A DNA stretch of 8,320 bases from Wenzhouxiangella sp. (GCA_007119095.1 SKQI01000120.1:1-8320), one strand, 5' to 3'. Positions 1 through 7,822 are shown, counted from the first letter of the stretch. Numbers and translations: made by a program. The notes: generated from the letters alone by a model not told the origin.

Positions 1-2571
1 AAGAGCAGCGAACCATGCCTGCCATTGCCGGGCCTGTTCAACTTCGCCACGTTCGTTGAGGTAGTGGAAGCCCAGCAGTGCACTGAGCTGAGCACCCCAG
101 TTGCCGGATTCCGGCAGTGAAAAAGCGCGCGGCTCATATTCAGCGCTTGCACTCGACATTTCGGTTGCAAGCGCGACCAGCATATCCCAGAGTTGGATGC
201 GGTCTGCAGGCAGCTCGGCAAATCGGTCCTGACCGAGCAAATATGCGTGCCTGGCCAGGAGTTGGTTCGGCTGCTTGCGGCTGAACAGGGCAAGCAGGCC
301 ATGTGTTTCCGCCCAGTAGGCCATGCCGGTTGGTGGTGACAGCCCGGCCAGGATTTGCAGTGCTTCATCGAGCTCCTGCCAGCGGCCCAGCGCCCAGAGG
401 GGGCCGGTACGGATGGCCGTTGCGGCGCCCAGCAAAGGATGGTCTTCAGGCCAGTGGGCGTTGCCGATGGCGAGTGCACGCTCGGCGTGATAAAGCGCCT
501 GCTCATGATCGCCGGCATAGTAATGGGCGAAGGCAAGGTTGAGTTCAAGCGTTGCCAGGCGGGGGTGCTGCTCACCAAACACTTCCTTTTCAAGGGTCAG
601 GGTCTGGCCAAGGTGGTGAACAGCGCTGGCCAGGGCCAGGCGGTCCAGCGCCATCAAGCCCAGTTCGCTGTGCAGCTCACTGAGGCGCAAGGGGGGCAGG
701 GCGGGTACCGTGGAATCGGCTTGTGTCAGGGCCTTTTTCAGGTAATGCTCGGCTTGCTCGGGCTTGCGGTTGCTGTTGTAAACCATGGACAGGGTTCGAT
801 AGGCCTTCAGTCGCAATTCGCCAATCAGCTGAGGGTCGTCAATCAGCAGCTTGAGCTCGGGCAGCCGCGACAAGGCTGTCGCTGGGTCGGTCCAGCTCTC
901 CAGCTGGGGCAGCACGATGCGGGCCTCCAACAGGGTTTCACCGGCCTGGCGGGGCCGTTTCTCAAGCAGCTGCAGGCCGGTCCGGTAACGGCTGACGGAG
1001 AGTTCATAATCGCCCAGATCATGGGCCAAAAGCCCCAGCTCCAGCAGAATCCGAGGCTGCTGAGCCTGCCCGCGGCGGCGCTGACCAACGCTGGCCAGGG
1101 CCTGTTCCAGGCTGCTTTGCGCATCGTCGAAAAAGCCGAGCTGGCGCTGTATGCTGCCGATCAGATGGAGCAGTTCCCCGGCTGCCTCGGGCGAACTCTG
1201 CAGCAGCGTCTCGGCTTGCGCGGCGCCACGTCGAAGCAGCTCGGAGGCTGGTGGGTCTTCGGTTTCGCCGGCCAGGGGATCGCTGGTGGTGAATACACTG
1301 GTCAGGTAACTGGTCACGCTGCTGGCGATGCGCGCCTGTTGCCGTGCTTCCCAGGCCTGCCAGGAGGTCGCCAACAGACCGATCACGGTCACCAGCATGA
1401 GTGCCGCCAGGGTGGTGGCCAGTGCTGTTCGGCGTCGGGCAAACAACTGCAGTCGACGCACGATCGAGGAGCGCCGGGCTGAAACCGGGCGGTGGTCAAG
1501 CCAGCGTTGCAAGTCCTTGCCCAGCTCACGGGCGTTGGCATAGCGATGGGCCGGGTCGCGCGCCATCGCCTTGGTGCAGATGTTGTCGAGGTCACCGCGT
1601 AGTTGTTTTTTCTGTTGCTTGATGACGGTTGCGCTTTTGCTTGTGCCGATAGCAATGCGCTGCGAAGGACGTGGTGCCGGCGCGCGCCGGTCGGGGTCGG
1701 TGCTGGCTGCAAAAGGCAGGCTGCCCGTGATCAGCCGATACATGAGAACGCCGATGCTGAAAACATCTGTAGCGGTGCTGACCGGCTGGCCCAGCAGTTG
1801 TTCCGGCGCTGCATATTGGGGAGTGAAAATGCGTGTTCCAGCGCCCTCGGATTCTTCTTGGTCGCTGTCGGCGAGCTGGCGGGCAATGCCGAAATCCAGC
1901 AGTTTGACCTGGCCTTGATCGGTTACCAGCACGTTGTCGGACTTGATGTCCCGATGGACCAGCAACTGATTTTGTGCGTAGGCGACGGCTTCGCAAAGAT
2001 CAACGATCAGCGCCAGCCGCTGGCGAAGACTGCAGCCGCGGGCTTCGCACCAGCGGTGAATGGGTTCACCCTCAATCAGCTCGGTGACCAGGAAAGGGGT
2101 GCCGTCATCGCTGAGCCCAGCGTCCAGCAGGCTGGCAATGCCGGGATGACGCAGTCTGGCGAGGTAGCGTGCCTCGCGGCGGAACCGAGTTTGCCAATCA
2201 GGTGCCAACAGCGCTGGACTGAGAATCTTGAAAGCGACGGGGGCATCGTAAGCGCCGTCGGCACGGACGGCCCGGTAGACCGAAGACATGCCGCCGTGGC
2301 CGATCAGGGATTCGAGACGATAGGGTCCGAAGCGGCGGCCAACCAGCGGGTCTGGCGCATCGGCTTCCGGCGCGGTTTGGACAAAATCGAGGCTGCTGCC
2401 GTCAAGAAGGCCGGGCTGATCCAGGCTGTCGAGCATGGCCAGGAGCAGCGTTTTCATCTCTTCGGGTAGTTGCCATTGGTCGATGGCGCCCGGCCGCTCG
2501 TCCGGAACCAGTTCCAGCAGACGATCAAACAGCTCGTCAGCGTGCTTGAGTTGGTCCCCGGTCAATGGCAT
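1..2571 (-). CDS. Membrane-anchored Ser/Thr protein kinase with C-terminal TPR region (partial, runs off left edge)
   Basis: The frame stays open for 857 codons to position 1, so the C-terminus is outside the window. Residues 1-77 are an acidic N-terminal segment. A Hanks-type kinase domain follows (about 82-345): glycine loop GHGGMSS at 91-97, ATP lysine K115 in VAFK, probable helix-C glutamate E133, HRDIKSDN at 206-213 (catalytic D208, metal-binding N213), DFG at 226-228, then an APEQ motif and a TDVFSIG motif. All catalytic residues are present, so it should be active. A hydrophobic helix at about 383-403 anchors it in the inner membrane, kinase inside. The rest is helical repeats; the clearest TPR pair follows FGEQHPRLATLEL at 665-677. 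Family members signal by phosphorylating partner proteins, often beside an ECF sigma factor; none is visible here, as uup lies upstream. ATG at 2571 is chosen because AGGCGG sits 8 bases before it; an in-frame ATG at 2595 lacks a good site, and a TGA at 2646-2644 bounds the frame. The substrate is unknown. Confidence 0.9.
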   Translation of the reverse strand, partial: MPLTGDQLKHADELFDRLLELVPDERPGAIDQWQLPEEMKTLLLAMLDSLDQPGLLDGSSLDFVQTAPEADAPDPLVGRRFGPYRLESLIGHGGMSSVYRAVRADGAYDAPVAFKILSPALLAPDWQTRFRREARYLARLRHPGIASLLDAGLSDDGTPFLVTELIEGEPIHRWCEARGCSLRQRLALIVDLCEAVAYAQNQLLVHRDIKSDNVLVTDQGQVKLLDFGIARQLADSDQEESEGAGTRIFTPQYAAPEQLLGQPVSTATDVFSIGVLMYRLITGSLPFAASTDPDRRAPAPRPSQRIAIGTSKSATVIKQQKKQLRGDLDNICTKAMARDPAHRYANARELGKDLQRWLDHRPVSARRSSIVRRLQLFARRRTALATTLAALMLVTVIGLLATSWQAWEARQQARIASSVTSYLTSVFTTSDPLAGETEDPPASELLRRGAAQAETLLQSSPEAAGELLHLIGSIQRQLGFFDDAQSSLEQALASVGQRRRGQAQQPRILLELGLLAHDLGDYELSVSRYRTGLQLLEKRPRQAGETLLEARIVLPQLESWTDPATALSRLPELKLLIDDPQLIGELRLKAYRTLSMVYNSNRKPEQAEHYLKKALTQADSTVPALPPLRLSELHSELGLMALDRLALASAVHHLGQTLTLEKEVFGEQHPRLATLELNLAFAHYYAGDHEQALYHAERALAIGNAHWPEDHPLLGAATAIRTGPLWALGRWQELDEALQILAGLSPPTGMAYWAETHGLLALFSRKQPNQLLARHAYLLGQDRFAELPADRIQLWDMLVALATEMSSASAEYEPRAFSLPESGNWGAQLSALLGFHYLNERGEVEQARQWQAWFAAL

Positions 2572-2613
2572 GTTTGCTACCGCCTGTTGCCCCATGATAA
2601 GGCCGCAGAGGAG

Positions 2614-2642
2614 ATTGTAATGGCATTTCTGCTCAGCGTCCG
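2614..2642 (-). promoter_or_regulatory. Candidate sigma-70 promoter for the kinase gene
   Basis: On the minus strand a good -10 box, TACAAT (2619-2614), lies 17 bases after a poor -35-like CGGACG (2642-2637, three of six consensus positions). Transcription would begin near 2607, giving a leader of about 36 bases to the ATG at 2571 and leaving the Shine-Dalgarno site intact. It lies in the 91-base spacer after uup. No strong terminator was seen in that spacer, so read-through from uup is also possible. Only the -10 box is convincing. Confidence 0.3.
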
Positions 2643-2662
2643 ATCAGGGCCCGGCTTAGGCC

Positions 2663-4543
2663 TCAGCCTTTTGCCGACTCCAGCTCTTCCCAACGCTGAT
2701 AGGCCTGATCCAGTTGCTGTTGCAGCTGGGTTGCCTGCTGGCTGACCCTGGCGATTTCTTCGGACGGTTGCTGATAGAAGGCCGGATCGTTCATCAGTTT
2801 GCCGATGCGCTCGATGTCTGCTTCCAGGCTTTCAAGCTGGGCGGGCAGCTGCTCCAGTTCCCGGGCCAGTTTGTAGCTGAGCTTGGCCTGTCGCGGTGCT
2901 GGCTGGGAAGGCACCCGGGGCGTCGCCGCTGTCGAGGGAGGTTTTGGAGGTGTTGCTGTCTCTTCCTGCCTGGCGCTTTGCCGCAGCCAGTCGCTGTAGC
3001 CACCGACGTATTCTTCGACCCGACCCTTGCCCTCAAAGACCAGGGTGCTGGTGACCACGTTGTCGAGAAACTCGCGGTCGTGGCTGACCAGCAGCAGGGT
3101 GCCGGGGTACTCGGCCAGGCGTTCTTCCAGTAGTTCCAGCGTTTCGGCGTCGAGATCGTTGGTTGGTTCATCCATGACCAGGAAGTTGGAAGGACGGGCG
3201 AACAGCCGTGCCAACAGCAGCCGGTTGCGCTCGCCGCCGGAGAGCTTGGCAATCGGTGCGCGCGCTCTTTCCGGTGCGAACAGGAAATCCTGCAGGTAGC
3301 CGATGATGTGTTTTCGCTTGCCGTCGATCTCGACAAAATCGCGGCCCTCGGCCACGTTGTCGGCTGCCGACCAGTCGTCCCTGAGAACAGCCCGGTGCTG
3401 GTCGTAATAGGCGATTTCCAGACCCGTGCCAAGGCGAACTTCGCCGGCATCCGGCTGGATCTGACCCAGCAGCAGCTGGATCAGGGTGGTTTTGCCGGAG
3501 CCGTTCGGGCCGATCAGCCCGATCCGGTCGCCACGCATGATCAAGGTGGAAAAATCCTTCACCAGGGGCTGACCGGACCAGCCGTGGCTCAAGTCGAGGG
3601 CCTCGATGACTTTGCGACCCGACTGCCCGGCGCTGGCGACCTGCAGCTGGACCTGGCCCTGGCGTTCGCGCCGCTGGGCGCGTTCGGCTCGCAGACGCTT
3701 CAGCGCCCGCACCCGGCCTTCGTTGCGCGTACGCCGGGCCTTGATGCCCTGGCGAATCCAGACTTCTTCTTCGGCCAGCTTCTTGTCCATGCGCGCATGT
3801 TCCAGCGTTTCGGCATGCAGGCGCTCGTCGACGCGGCGCTGGTAGTTGTCCCAGTCTCCGGGCCAGGAGGTCACCTGACCGCGATCTATCTCGACAATGC
3901 GGGTTGCCAGGCGCTTCAGGAAACGGCGGTCGTGGGTGACGAACACCAGGCTGCCTGAGAAATTCTTCAGGAACGATTCCAGCCACTCGATGGCGGCGAT
4001 GTCGAGATGGTTGGTGGGCTCGTCCAGGAGCAGGATGTCAGGGCGCTGTACCAGCGCTCGCCCGAGCAGGACGCGCCTTTTCAGGCCACCAGAGAGCTGT
4101 TCGAAGCGAAGACTGCCGTCCAGGGACAGCTGTTCCAGCACCGTGGCGATGCGCTGATCCAGGTCCCAGCCTTGCGCGTTCTCGATGCGTGCCTGCAGCT
4201 CGGCCAGGTAGTCCGGTTCGGCTCCGGTCTGGCTGAGCTGGTCAAACGCTTTCAGCCAGCTACCAAGCTCGCCCATGCCACCGGCAATCACGTCGTAAAC
4301 GCTGCCGCTGCCGGCATCCGGCACGTCCTGCTGCAGCGTGGCCACGCGCACGCCGGGGCCGCGAATGACCTGGCCGTCATCCGGCTGGATTTCGCCTGCC
4401 ATGAGCTTCAGCAGGGTCGATTTGCCGGCGCCGTTGCGCCCGACCAGAGCAATCCGCTCATCGGCGCCGATATCCAGGTTGACCTGCTCCAGCAGCAGCG
4501 GCCCGCCGACGCTGAAGTCGAGTTGACGAAGGCTGAGTAACAC
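2663..4543 (-). CDS. uup: ABC-F family ATPase Uup
   Basis: This is a 626-residue soluble protein with two ABC ATPase domains and no membrane segment, as in ABC-F translation factors that act on ribosomes rather than transport. Domain 1 has Walker A GRNGAGKST (35-43), signature LSGGLKR (150-156), Walker B ending D174-E175 and switch H204. Domain 2 has Walker A GPNGSGKTT (345-353), signature LSGGERN (434-440), D458-E459 and H488. Between them, residues about 235-310 form the charged helical P-site tRNA interaction linker, including EEVWIRQGIKARRTRNEGR, which matches E. coli Uup almost word for word as I recall it. A Pro/Ala-rich linker (about 525-553) leads to a C-terminal coiled coil (about 554-623), the Uup hallmark; length is close to E. 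coli Uup (about 635). In E. coli, Uup is linked to transposon precise excision and ribosome function. The start is GTG, preceded only by CCG and the TGA of the upstream ATPase gene in the same frame, so no longer N-terminus is possible; translation is probably coupled. Confidence 0.93.
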   Translation of the reverse strand: MLLSLRQLDFSVGGPLLLEQVNLDIGADERIALVGRNGAGKSTLLKLMAGEIQPDDGQVIRGPGVRVATLQQDVPDAGSGSVYDVIAGGMGELGSWLKAFDQLSQTGAEPDYLAELQARIENAQGWDLDQRIATVLEQLSLDGSLRFEQLSGGLKRRVLLGRALVQRPDILLLDEPTNHLDIAAIEWLESFLKNFSGSLVFVTHDRRFLKRLATRIVEIDRGQVTSWPGDWDNYQRRVDERLHAETLEHARMDKKLAEEEVWIRQGIKARRTRNEGRVRALKRLRAERAQRRERQGQVQLQVASAGQSGRKVIEALDLSHGWSGQPLVKDFSTLIMRGDRIGLIGPNGSGKTTLIQLLLGQIQPDAGEVRLGTGLEIAYYDQHRAVLRDDWSAADNVAEGRDFVEIDGKRKHIIGYLQDFLFAPERARAPIAKLSGGERNRLLLARLFARPSNFLVMDEPTNDLDAETLELLEERLAEYPGTLLLVSHDREFLDNVVTSTLVFEGKGRVEEYVGGYSDWLRQSARQEETATPPKPPSTAATPRVPSQPAPRQAKLSYKLARELEQLPAQLESLEADIERIGKLMNDPAFYQQPSEEIARVSQQATQLQQQLDQAYQRWEELESAKG

Positions 4544-4546
4544 CGG

Positions 4547-7180
4547 TCAGCGTCCGTCGGGCGCTGCCCAGCGCAGATTCAAGGCACGTGTCAGCCACTT
4601 CTCCACCTCGACCAGTACAAACACCAGCAGGCCGAAGCCGAGCACGATCAGCCAGTAGTCAAATGGCAAGAAGGTGGTGCCGAAAACGGCCTGGAACCAG
4701 GGCAGGTAGGTGAAGGCCAGCTGCAGGATGACCAGCAGGCTCACCGAAAGCCAGGCCCAGCTGTTGGCCAGCATTGCCGAGATCGTGTAGCTGGGCTGCT
4801 GCCAGCGTCGGCAATTGAATAGATAGGTGATTTGTCCGGCAACCAGAATGTTCACGGCCAGGGTTCGGGCCAGATCGATGTCGTCGAGCGTGTTGAGGAT
4901 GTGGTTGTAGGCCAGGAAAGTGCCTGCGGTCAGAACGCCACCCACCCAGACAATGCGGGTCAGAATGAAAGAACTGATCAGGCCCTGGTCAAGCGGTCGG
5001 GGCTGACGCTGCATGATGTCATCTTCCAGCGGTTCGAAAGCCAGTGACAGAGCCAGGGTAATGGCGATGGCCATGTTGACCCACAGAATCTGGACGGGGG
5101 TGATCGGCAGGGTCAGACCAGCCAGCACCGCCAGCAGGATGACTGCGGCCTGGGCGGCGTTGGTCGGCAGCACGAACAGGACAGCCTTGCGGATGTTGTC
5201 ATAAACGCCGCGCCCCTCCTCAACACCGTTGACGATGGTGGCGAAGTTGTCATCGGCAAGCACCATTTCCGAGGCCTGGCGCGATGCTTCCGTCCCCTTG
5301 ATGCCCATGGCAACACCGATATCGGCTCGTTTCAGGGCCGGCGCATCGTTGGCGCCATCGCCGGTCATGGCGATGACTTCATTATGGGCTTGCAGGGCCT
5401 TGACCAGGCGCAGCTTGTGTTCGGGCGTCGCCCGGGCAAATACATCGGTGTCGATGCTGGCCTGCTGCAGTTGGCTGTCGTCCATGGCGTCAATTTCGCG
5501 CCCTGAGACAACCTTGCCGTCGGCATTCGTCAGGCCTAGTTCTCGGGCAATGGCCAGCGCTGTGGTGGCATGGTCACCGGTAATCATCTTGACCTTGACG
5601 CCGGCGCTTTGACAGGCGGCAATGGCCTCGGGCACTTCCGGGCGGGGCGGGTCGGCAAAGCCGACGAGGCCCAGCAGTCTAAGGTCACGCATATCGCCGT
5701 CGGCAGACAGGCTGGATTTGTCGTCGTCAACCTGCTTGTCGGCAAAGGCCAGAACGCGAAGCCCTTCAGCGGCCATTTCATCCAGTCGCTGTTGCCAGGC
5801 TTCGAGGTCCAGTTCGATGGAGTCGCTGCCGTCGAACTGGGCGGTACAGCGGTCAAGTACGGCTTCGGGTGCGCCTTTGACCGTGATCAGGGCGCGGCTC
5901 AGGCTGGCCATGTACTTGTGATCGGACGAAAACGGGATCAGGGCCAGACGCTCGTTGTCCTGGCGCATCCGGGCGATGTCGGTTTCCTGCGCTTCGGCGA
6001 GTTCGATCAGGGCCCGCTCTAGCGGGTCGCCACCTTCATGGCCGGGCTCATGATCGTTGCACAGCACAGCGGTTCGGATCAGGGCCTGGCCAGCCCCGCC
6101 ATCTAGGCGATCCTGCTCTGGGTTGATTTCGCCATCGTGCAGGGCGATGCGCCGCGCCTTCAGCTCATTGCGGGTCAGGGTCCCGGTCTTGTCCGAGCAG
6201 ATGATACTGACCGAGCCGAGCGTCTCCACTGCCGGCAACCGTCGGATAATGGCCTGGCGCGAAGCCATGCGCTGCACCCCGATCGCCAGGGTGATGGTAA
6301 TGATTGCCGGAAGTCCCTCCGGGATGGCGGCTACCGCCAGGGCGATACCCGCCAGCAGGCCGTCGGACAATGCCAGGCCGTGAACCAGGGCGCCGGCGCT
6401 GACGGCCAGGGCGGCGAACAAAACGATGACAATGGTCAGGGCGCGGGCAAAGCGATTGATTCGCTGCAACAGTGGTGTGGTCAGGGTTTCGACTTCACTG
6501 AGCATGCCGCTGATCCGGCCCAGTTCGGTCTGACTGCCGGTTACTGCCACCACGCCAAAAGCCTGGCCGTTGGTGGTCATGGATCCGGAGTAAATCATGC
6601 AGTCGCGGTCGGCCAGGTCGGTGTCCGGCTCGACCGGCTCCGGGGTCTTGTCGACGGGTAAGGATTCGCCGGTCAGTGCAGCCTGGTCAACGCGAAGATC
6701 ATGGGCTTCCAGCAGGCGAATATCAGCCGGCACCCGGTCGCCTGCCTTGACCCTGACCAGATCACCCGGAACCAACTGTTCGGCTTCGATGTCGGCCCAG
6801 CGGCCATCCCGTTTGGCACGCGCTTTCGGTGCCAGCATGTCCCCGATGGCCTCCATGGCGCGTTCGGCCTTGCCTTCCTGGACAAAACCGATCGTTGCGT
6901 TGATCAGCACCACGGCCAGAATCACTGCGGTATCGATCCATTCGCCAAGCAGCGCGGCGAAGACGCCGGCAGCCATTAATACATAGATAAGAACGTTGTG
7001 GAACTGGGCAAGAAAACGCAGCATTGCCGGCCGCTTGGGCGGCTTGGGCAGCGCGTTGGGACCGTATTTCTCGAGGCGACTTTTGACCTCTGACTGGTCA
7101 AGTCCATCGCGGTCGACGGTCAATTCTGACTGGACAGCGTCGATGTCCAGTGCGTGCCAGAGAGACGTCTTGTCGGACAT
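4547..7180 (-). CDS. CtpF/SERCA-like type II P-type cation-transporting ATPase
   Basis: This 877-residue inner-membrane pump should use ATP to move a cation through a phospho-aspartate cycle. It has an N-terminal cation-ATPase domain (about 7-50), M1/M2 (about 60-101), actuator domain with TGES (170-173), M3/M4 (about 247-301) with PEGLPA (287-292), phosphorylation motif DKTGT (D330), nucleotide-binding motif KGAPE (435-439), TGDH (534-537), hinge TGDGANDA (606-613) and M5-M10 (about 666-863). PEGLPA and the overall layout place it in the Ca2+-type (P2A) group; M6 and the C-terminus resemble mycobacterial CtpF, reported as a Ca2+ pump. However, by my alignment to SERCA, E771 is Q677, T799 is I705, D800 is A706 and E908 is Q783; E309 (E288), N768 (N674) and N796 (N702) are kept. 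The transported ion is therefore uncertain. ATG 7180 is the only possible start before the upstream in-frame TAA (7213-7211) and has no Shine-Dalgarno sequence. uup follows 3 bases after the stop. Confidence 0.92.
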   Translation of the reverse strand: MSDKTSLWHALDIDAVQSELTVDRDGLDQSEVKSRLEKYGPNALPKPPKRPAMLRFLAQFHNVLIYVLMAAGVFAALLGEWIDTAVILAVVLINATIGFVQEGKAERAMEAIGDMLAPKARAKRDGRWADIEAEQLVPGDLVRVKAGDRVPADIRLLEAHDLRVDQAALTGESLPVDKTPEPVEPDTDLADRDCMIYSGSMTTNGQAFGVVAVTGSQTELGRISGMLSEVETLTTPLLQRINRFARALTIVIVLFAALAVSAGALVHGLALSDGLLAGIALAVAAIPEGLPAIITITLAIGVQRMASRQAIIRRLPAVETLGSVSIICSDKTGTLTRNELKARRIALHDGEINPEQDRLDGGAGQALIRTAVLCNDHEPGHEGGDPLERALIELAEAQETDIARMRQDNERLALIPFSSDHKYMASLSRALITVKGAPEAVLDRCTAQFDGSDSIELDLEAWQQRLDEMAAEGLRVLAFADKQVDDDKSSLSADGDMRDLRLLGLVGFADPPRPEVPEAIAACQSAGVKVKMITGDHATTALAIARELGLTNADGKVVSGREIDAMDDSQLQQASIDTDVFARATPEHKLRLVKALQAHNEVIAMTGDGANDAPALKRADIGVAMGIKGTEASRQASEMVLADDNFATIVNGVEEGRGVYDNIRKAVLFVLPTNAAQAAVILLAVLAGLTLPITPVQILWVNMAIAITLALSLAFEPLEDDIMQRQPRPLDQGLISSFILTRIVWVGGVLTAGTFLAYNHILNTLDDIDLARTLAVNILVAGQITYLFNCRRWQQPSYTISAMLANSWAWLSVSLLVILQLAFTYLPWFQAVFGTTFLPFDYWLIVLGFGLLVFVLVEVEKWLTRALNLRWAAPDGR

Positions 7181-7207
7181 CCGGAGGTCTGTTGGAAACC
7201 AGCTCTT

Positions 7208-7213
7208 ATTTTA
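7208..7213 (-). promoter_or_regulatory. Candidate -10 box for the P-type ATPase gene
   Basis: TAAAAT on the minus strand (7213-7208) differs from the consensus TATAAT at one position and lies in the only AT-rich patch before the gene. Transcription from it would start near 7201 and give a leader of about 20 bases. No convincing -35 box lies 16-18 bases upstream, so it would need an activator or another sigma factor, or may be fortuitous. If this is the start site, the inverted repeats further upstream are not in the ATPase transcript. Confidence 0.3.
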
Positions 7214-7241
7214 GCGGATGCTGATGGCCCGAATGGGGAAA

Positions 7242-7266
7242 CACGGACTACCTGAGGTAGCCCGTG
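7242..7266 (-). terminator. Probable intrinsic terminator downstream of the FKBP gene
   Basis: Read as minus-strand RNA, CACGGGCUACC (7266-7256) pairs with GGUAGUCCGUG (7252-7242) around a 3-base UCA loop: 11 continuous pairs including one G-U. It is followed by UUU and then CCCC. On the plus strand the G-U becomes an A-C mismatch, so the structure favours minus-strand transcripts. It lies about 85 bases after the FKBP stop and about 60 before the ATPase start. The U-run is short, so termination may be partial or the hairpin may have another role. Confidence 0.55.
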
Positions 7267-7335
7267 CCCGGCAACCTTTGAGGTTCCGTTGGCGCTGATT
7301 GGCCATCAACCCGACAATTCAAATTCATTGCCGGG
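7267..7335 (-). other. Structured intergenic RNA element with two mutually exclusive pairings
   Basis: In minus-strand RNA, CCCGGCAAU (7335-7327) can pair with AUUGUCGGG (7318-7310): 9 pairs with one G-U and an 8-base loop. The same 5' segment, CCCGGCAA (7335-7328), can instead pair with UUGCCGGG (7274-7267): 8 perfect pairs across 53 bases, ending exactly where the terminator-like hairpin begins (7266). A third small hairpin, AACCU/AGGUU with a 3-base loop (7285-7273), overlaps the distal partner by two bases. The layout resembles an attenuator or switch, but no known riboswitch class was recognised. It could equally be a processed 3' untranslated region of the FKBP transcript. Confidence 0.4.
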
Positions 7336-7350
7336 TGTGAAAAACCAAGG

Positions 7351-7818
7351 TCAGGCGGCTTCTGCCACGCCCTGATCAATTTCGTCGGCCGTCGCTTCGC
7401 GCACGCTCTTGATGGCGACCTGGAAATTGAGCACTTTTCCGGCCAGGGCATGATTGCCGTCAACGGTAACCGTGTCATCGCCAACCGCGCGCACCATGAC
7501 GGTCATCGGGCCGGCATTGGACTCGGCGCGGAAACTCATCCCCGGCTCGACCTTGTTAACGCCGTCAAATGCTGACTTGGGCACTTCCTGGACCAGTTCA
7601 TCGCGGTAGGGGCCGTAGCCTTCCTCGGGCGCAACCTGAACAGTCATTTCCTCACCTGCCTGCTGGCCTTCCATGGCCTTCTCCAGGCCGGGAATGATGT
7701 TGCTGTGGCCGTGAAGATAAACCAGGGGTTCGCGTCCCTCGGACGTATCAATCACCTGGCCGGCGTCATCGGTGAGGGTGTAATCGAAGCTGACAACGCT
7801 GTTTTCAGAAATCTGCAT
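7351..7818 (-). CDS. slyD: SlyD-type FKBP peptidyl-prolyl cis-trans isomerase
   Basis: This 155-residue cytoplasmic protein should speed cis-trans isomerisation at proline bonds and act as a folding chaperone. It aligns along its length with E. coli SlyD as I recall it: an FKBP half (about 1-70) with YLHGHSNIIPGLEKAMEG (34-51), an insert-in-flap chaperone domain (about 70-120) with GYGPY (67-71) and a VPKSAF segment (79-84), then a return strand with GNHALAG (121-127) and SVREATADEI (138-147). It ends at residue 155 and lacks the His/Cys-rich metal-binding tail of E. coli SlyD, so a nickel role is unlikely. Start 7818 is chosen because AAGGAA (7828-7823) lies 4 bases before it and the protein then begins as SlyD does; upstream in-frame ATGs at 7872 and 7860 would add a non-homologous leader and fall in or beside a hairpin. 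The neighbouring genes do not indicate a specific client. Confidence 0.92.
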   Translation of the reverse strand: MQISENSVVSFDYTLTDDAGQVIDTSEGREPLVYLHGHSNIIPGLEKAMEGQQAGEEMTVQVAPEEGYGPYRDELVQEVPKSAFDGVNKVEPGMSFRAESNAGPMTVMVRAVGDDTVTVDGNHALAGKVLNFQVAIKSVREATADEIDQGVAEAA

Positions 7819-7822
7819 GTTG

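Noticed and set aside
355..1482. A 375-codon open frame on the plus strand, opposite the TPR region of the kinase
   Set aside because: It has no recognisable domain and is low-complexity in Gln, Gly and Ala. The opposite strand carries a continuous, homologous TPR protein; in GC-rich DNA such antisense frames stay open by codon bias.
1603..2469. A 288-codon open frame on the plus strand, opposite the kinase domain
   Set aside because: It is antisense to clear kinase motifs (HRD, DFG, APE) and shows no family resemblance.
2644..2662. A terminator hairpin between uup and the kinase gene, from GGCC repeats
   Set aside because: The best stem is only about four pairs and has no T-run, so it is not supportable.
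3168..3986. A 272-codon minus-strand frame inside uup, rich in Arg, Pro and Gly
   Set aside because: It is an out-of-frame shadow of uup, whose Walker and signature motifs are in the other frame.
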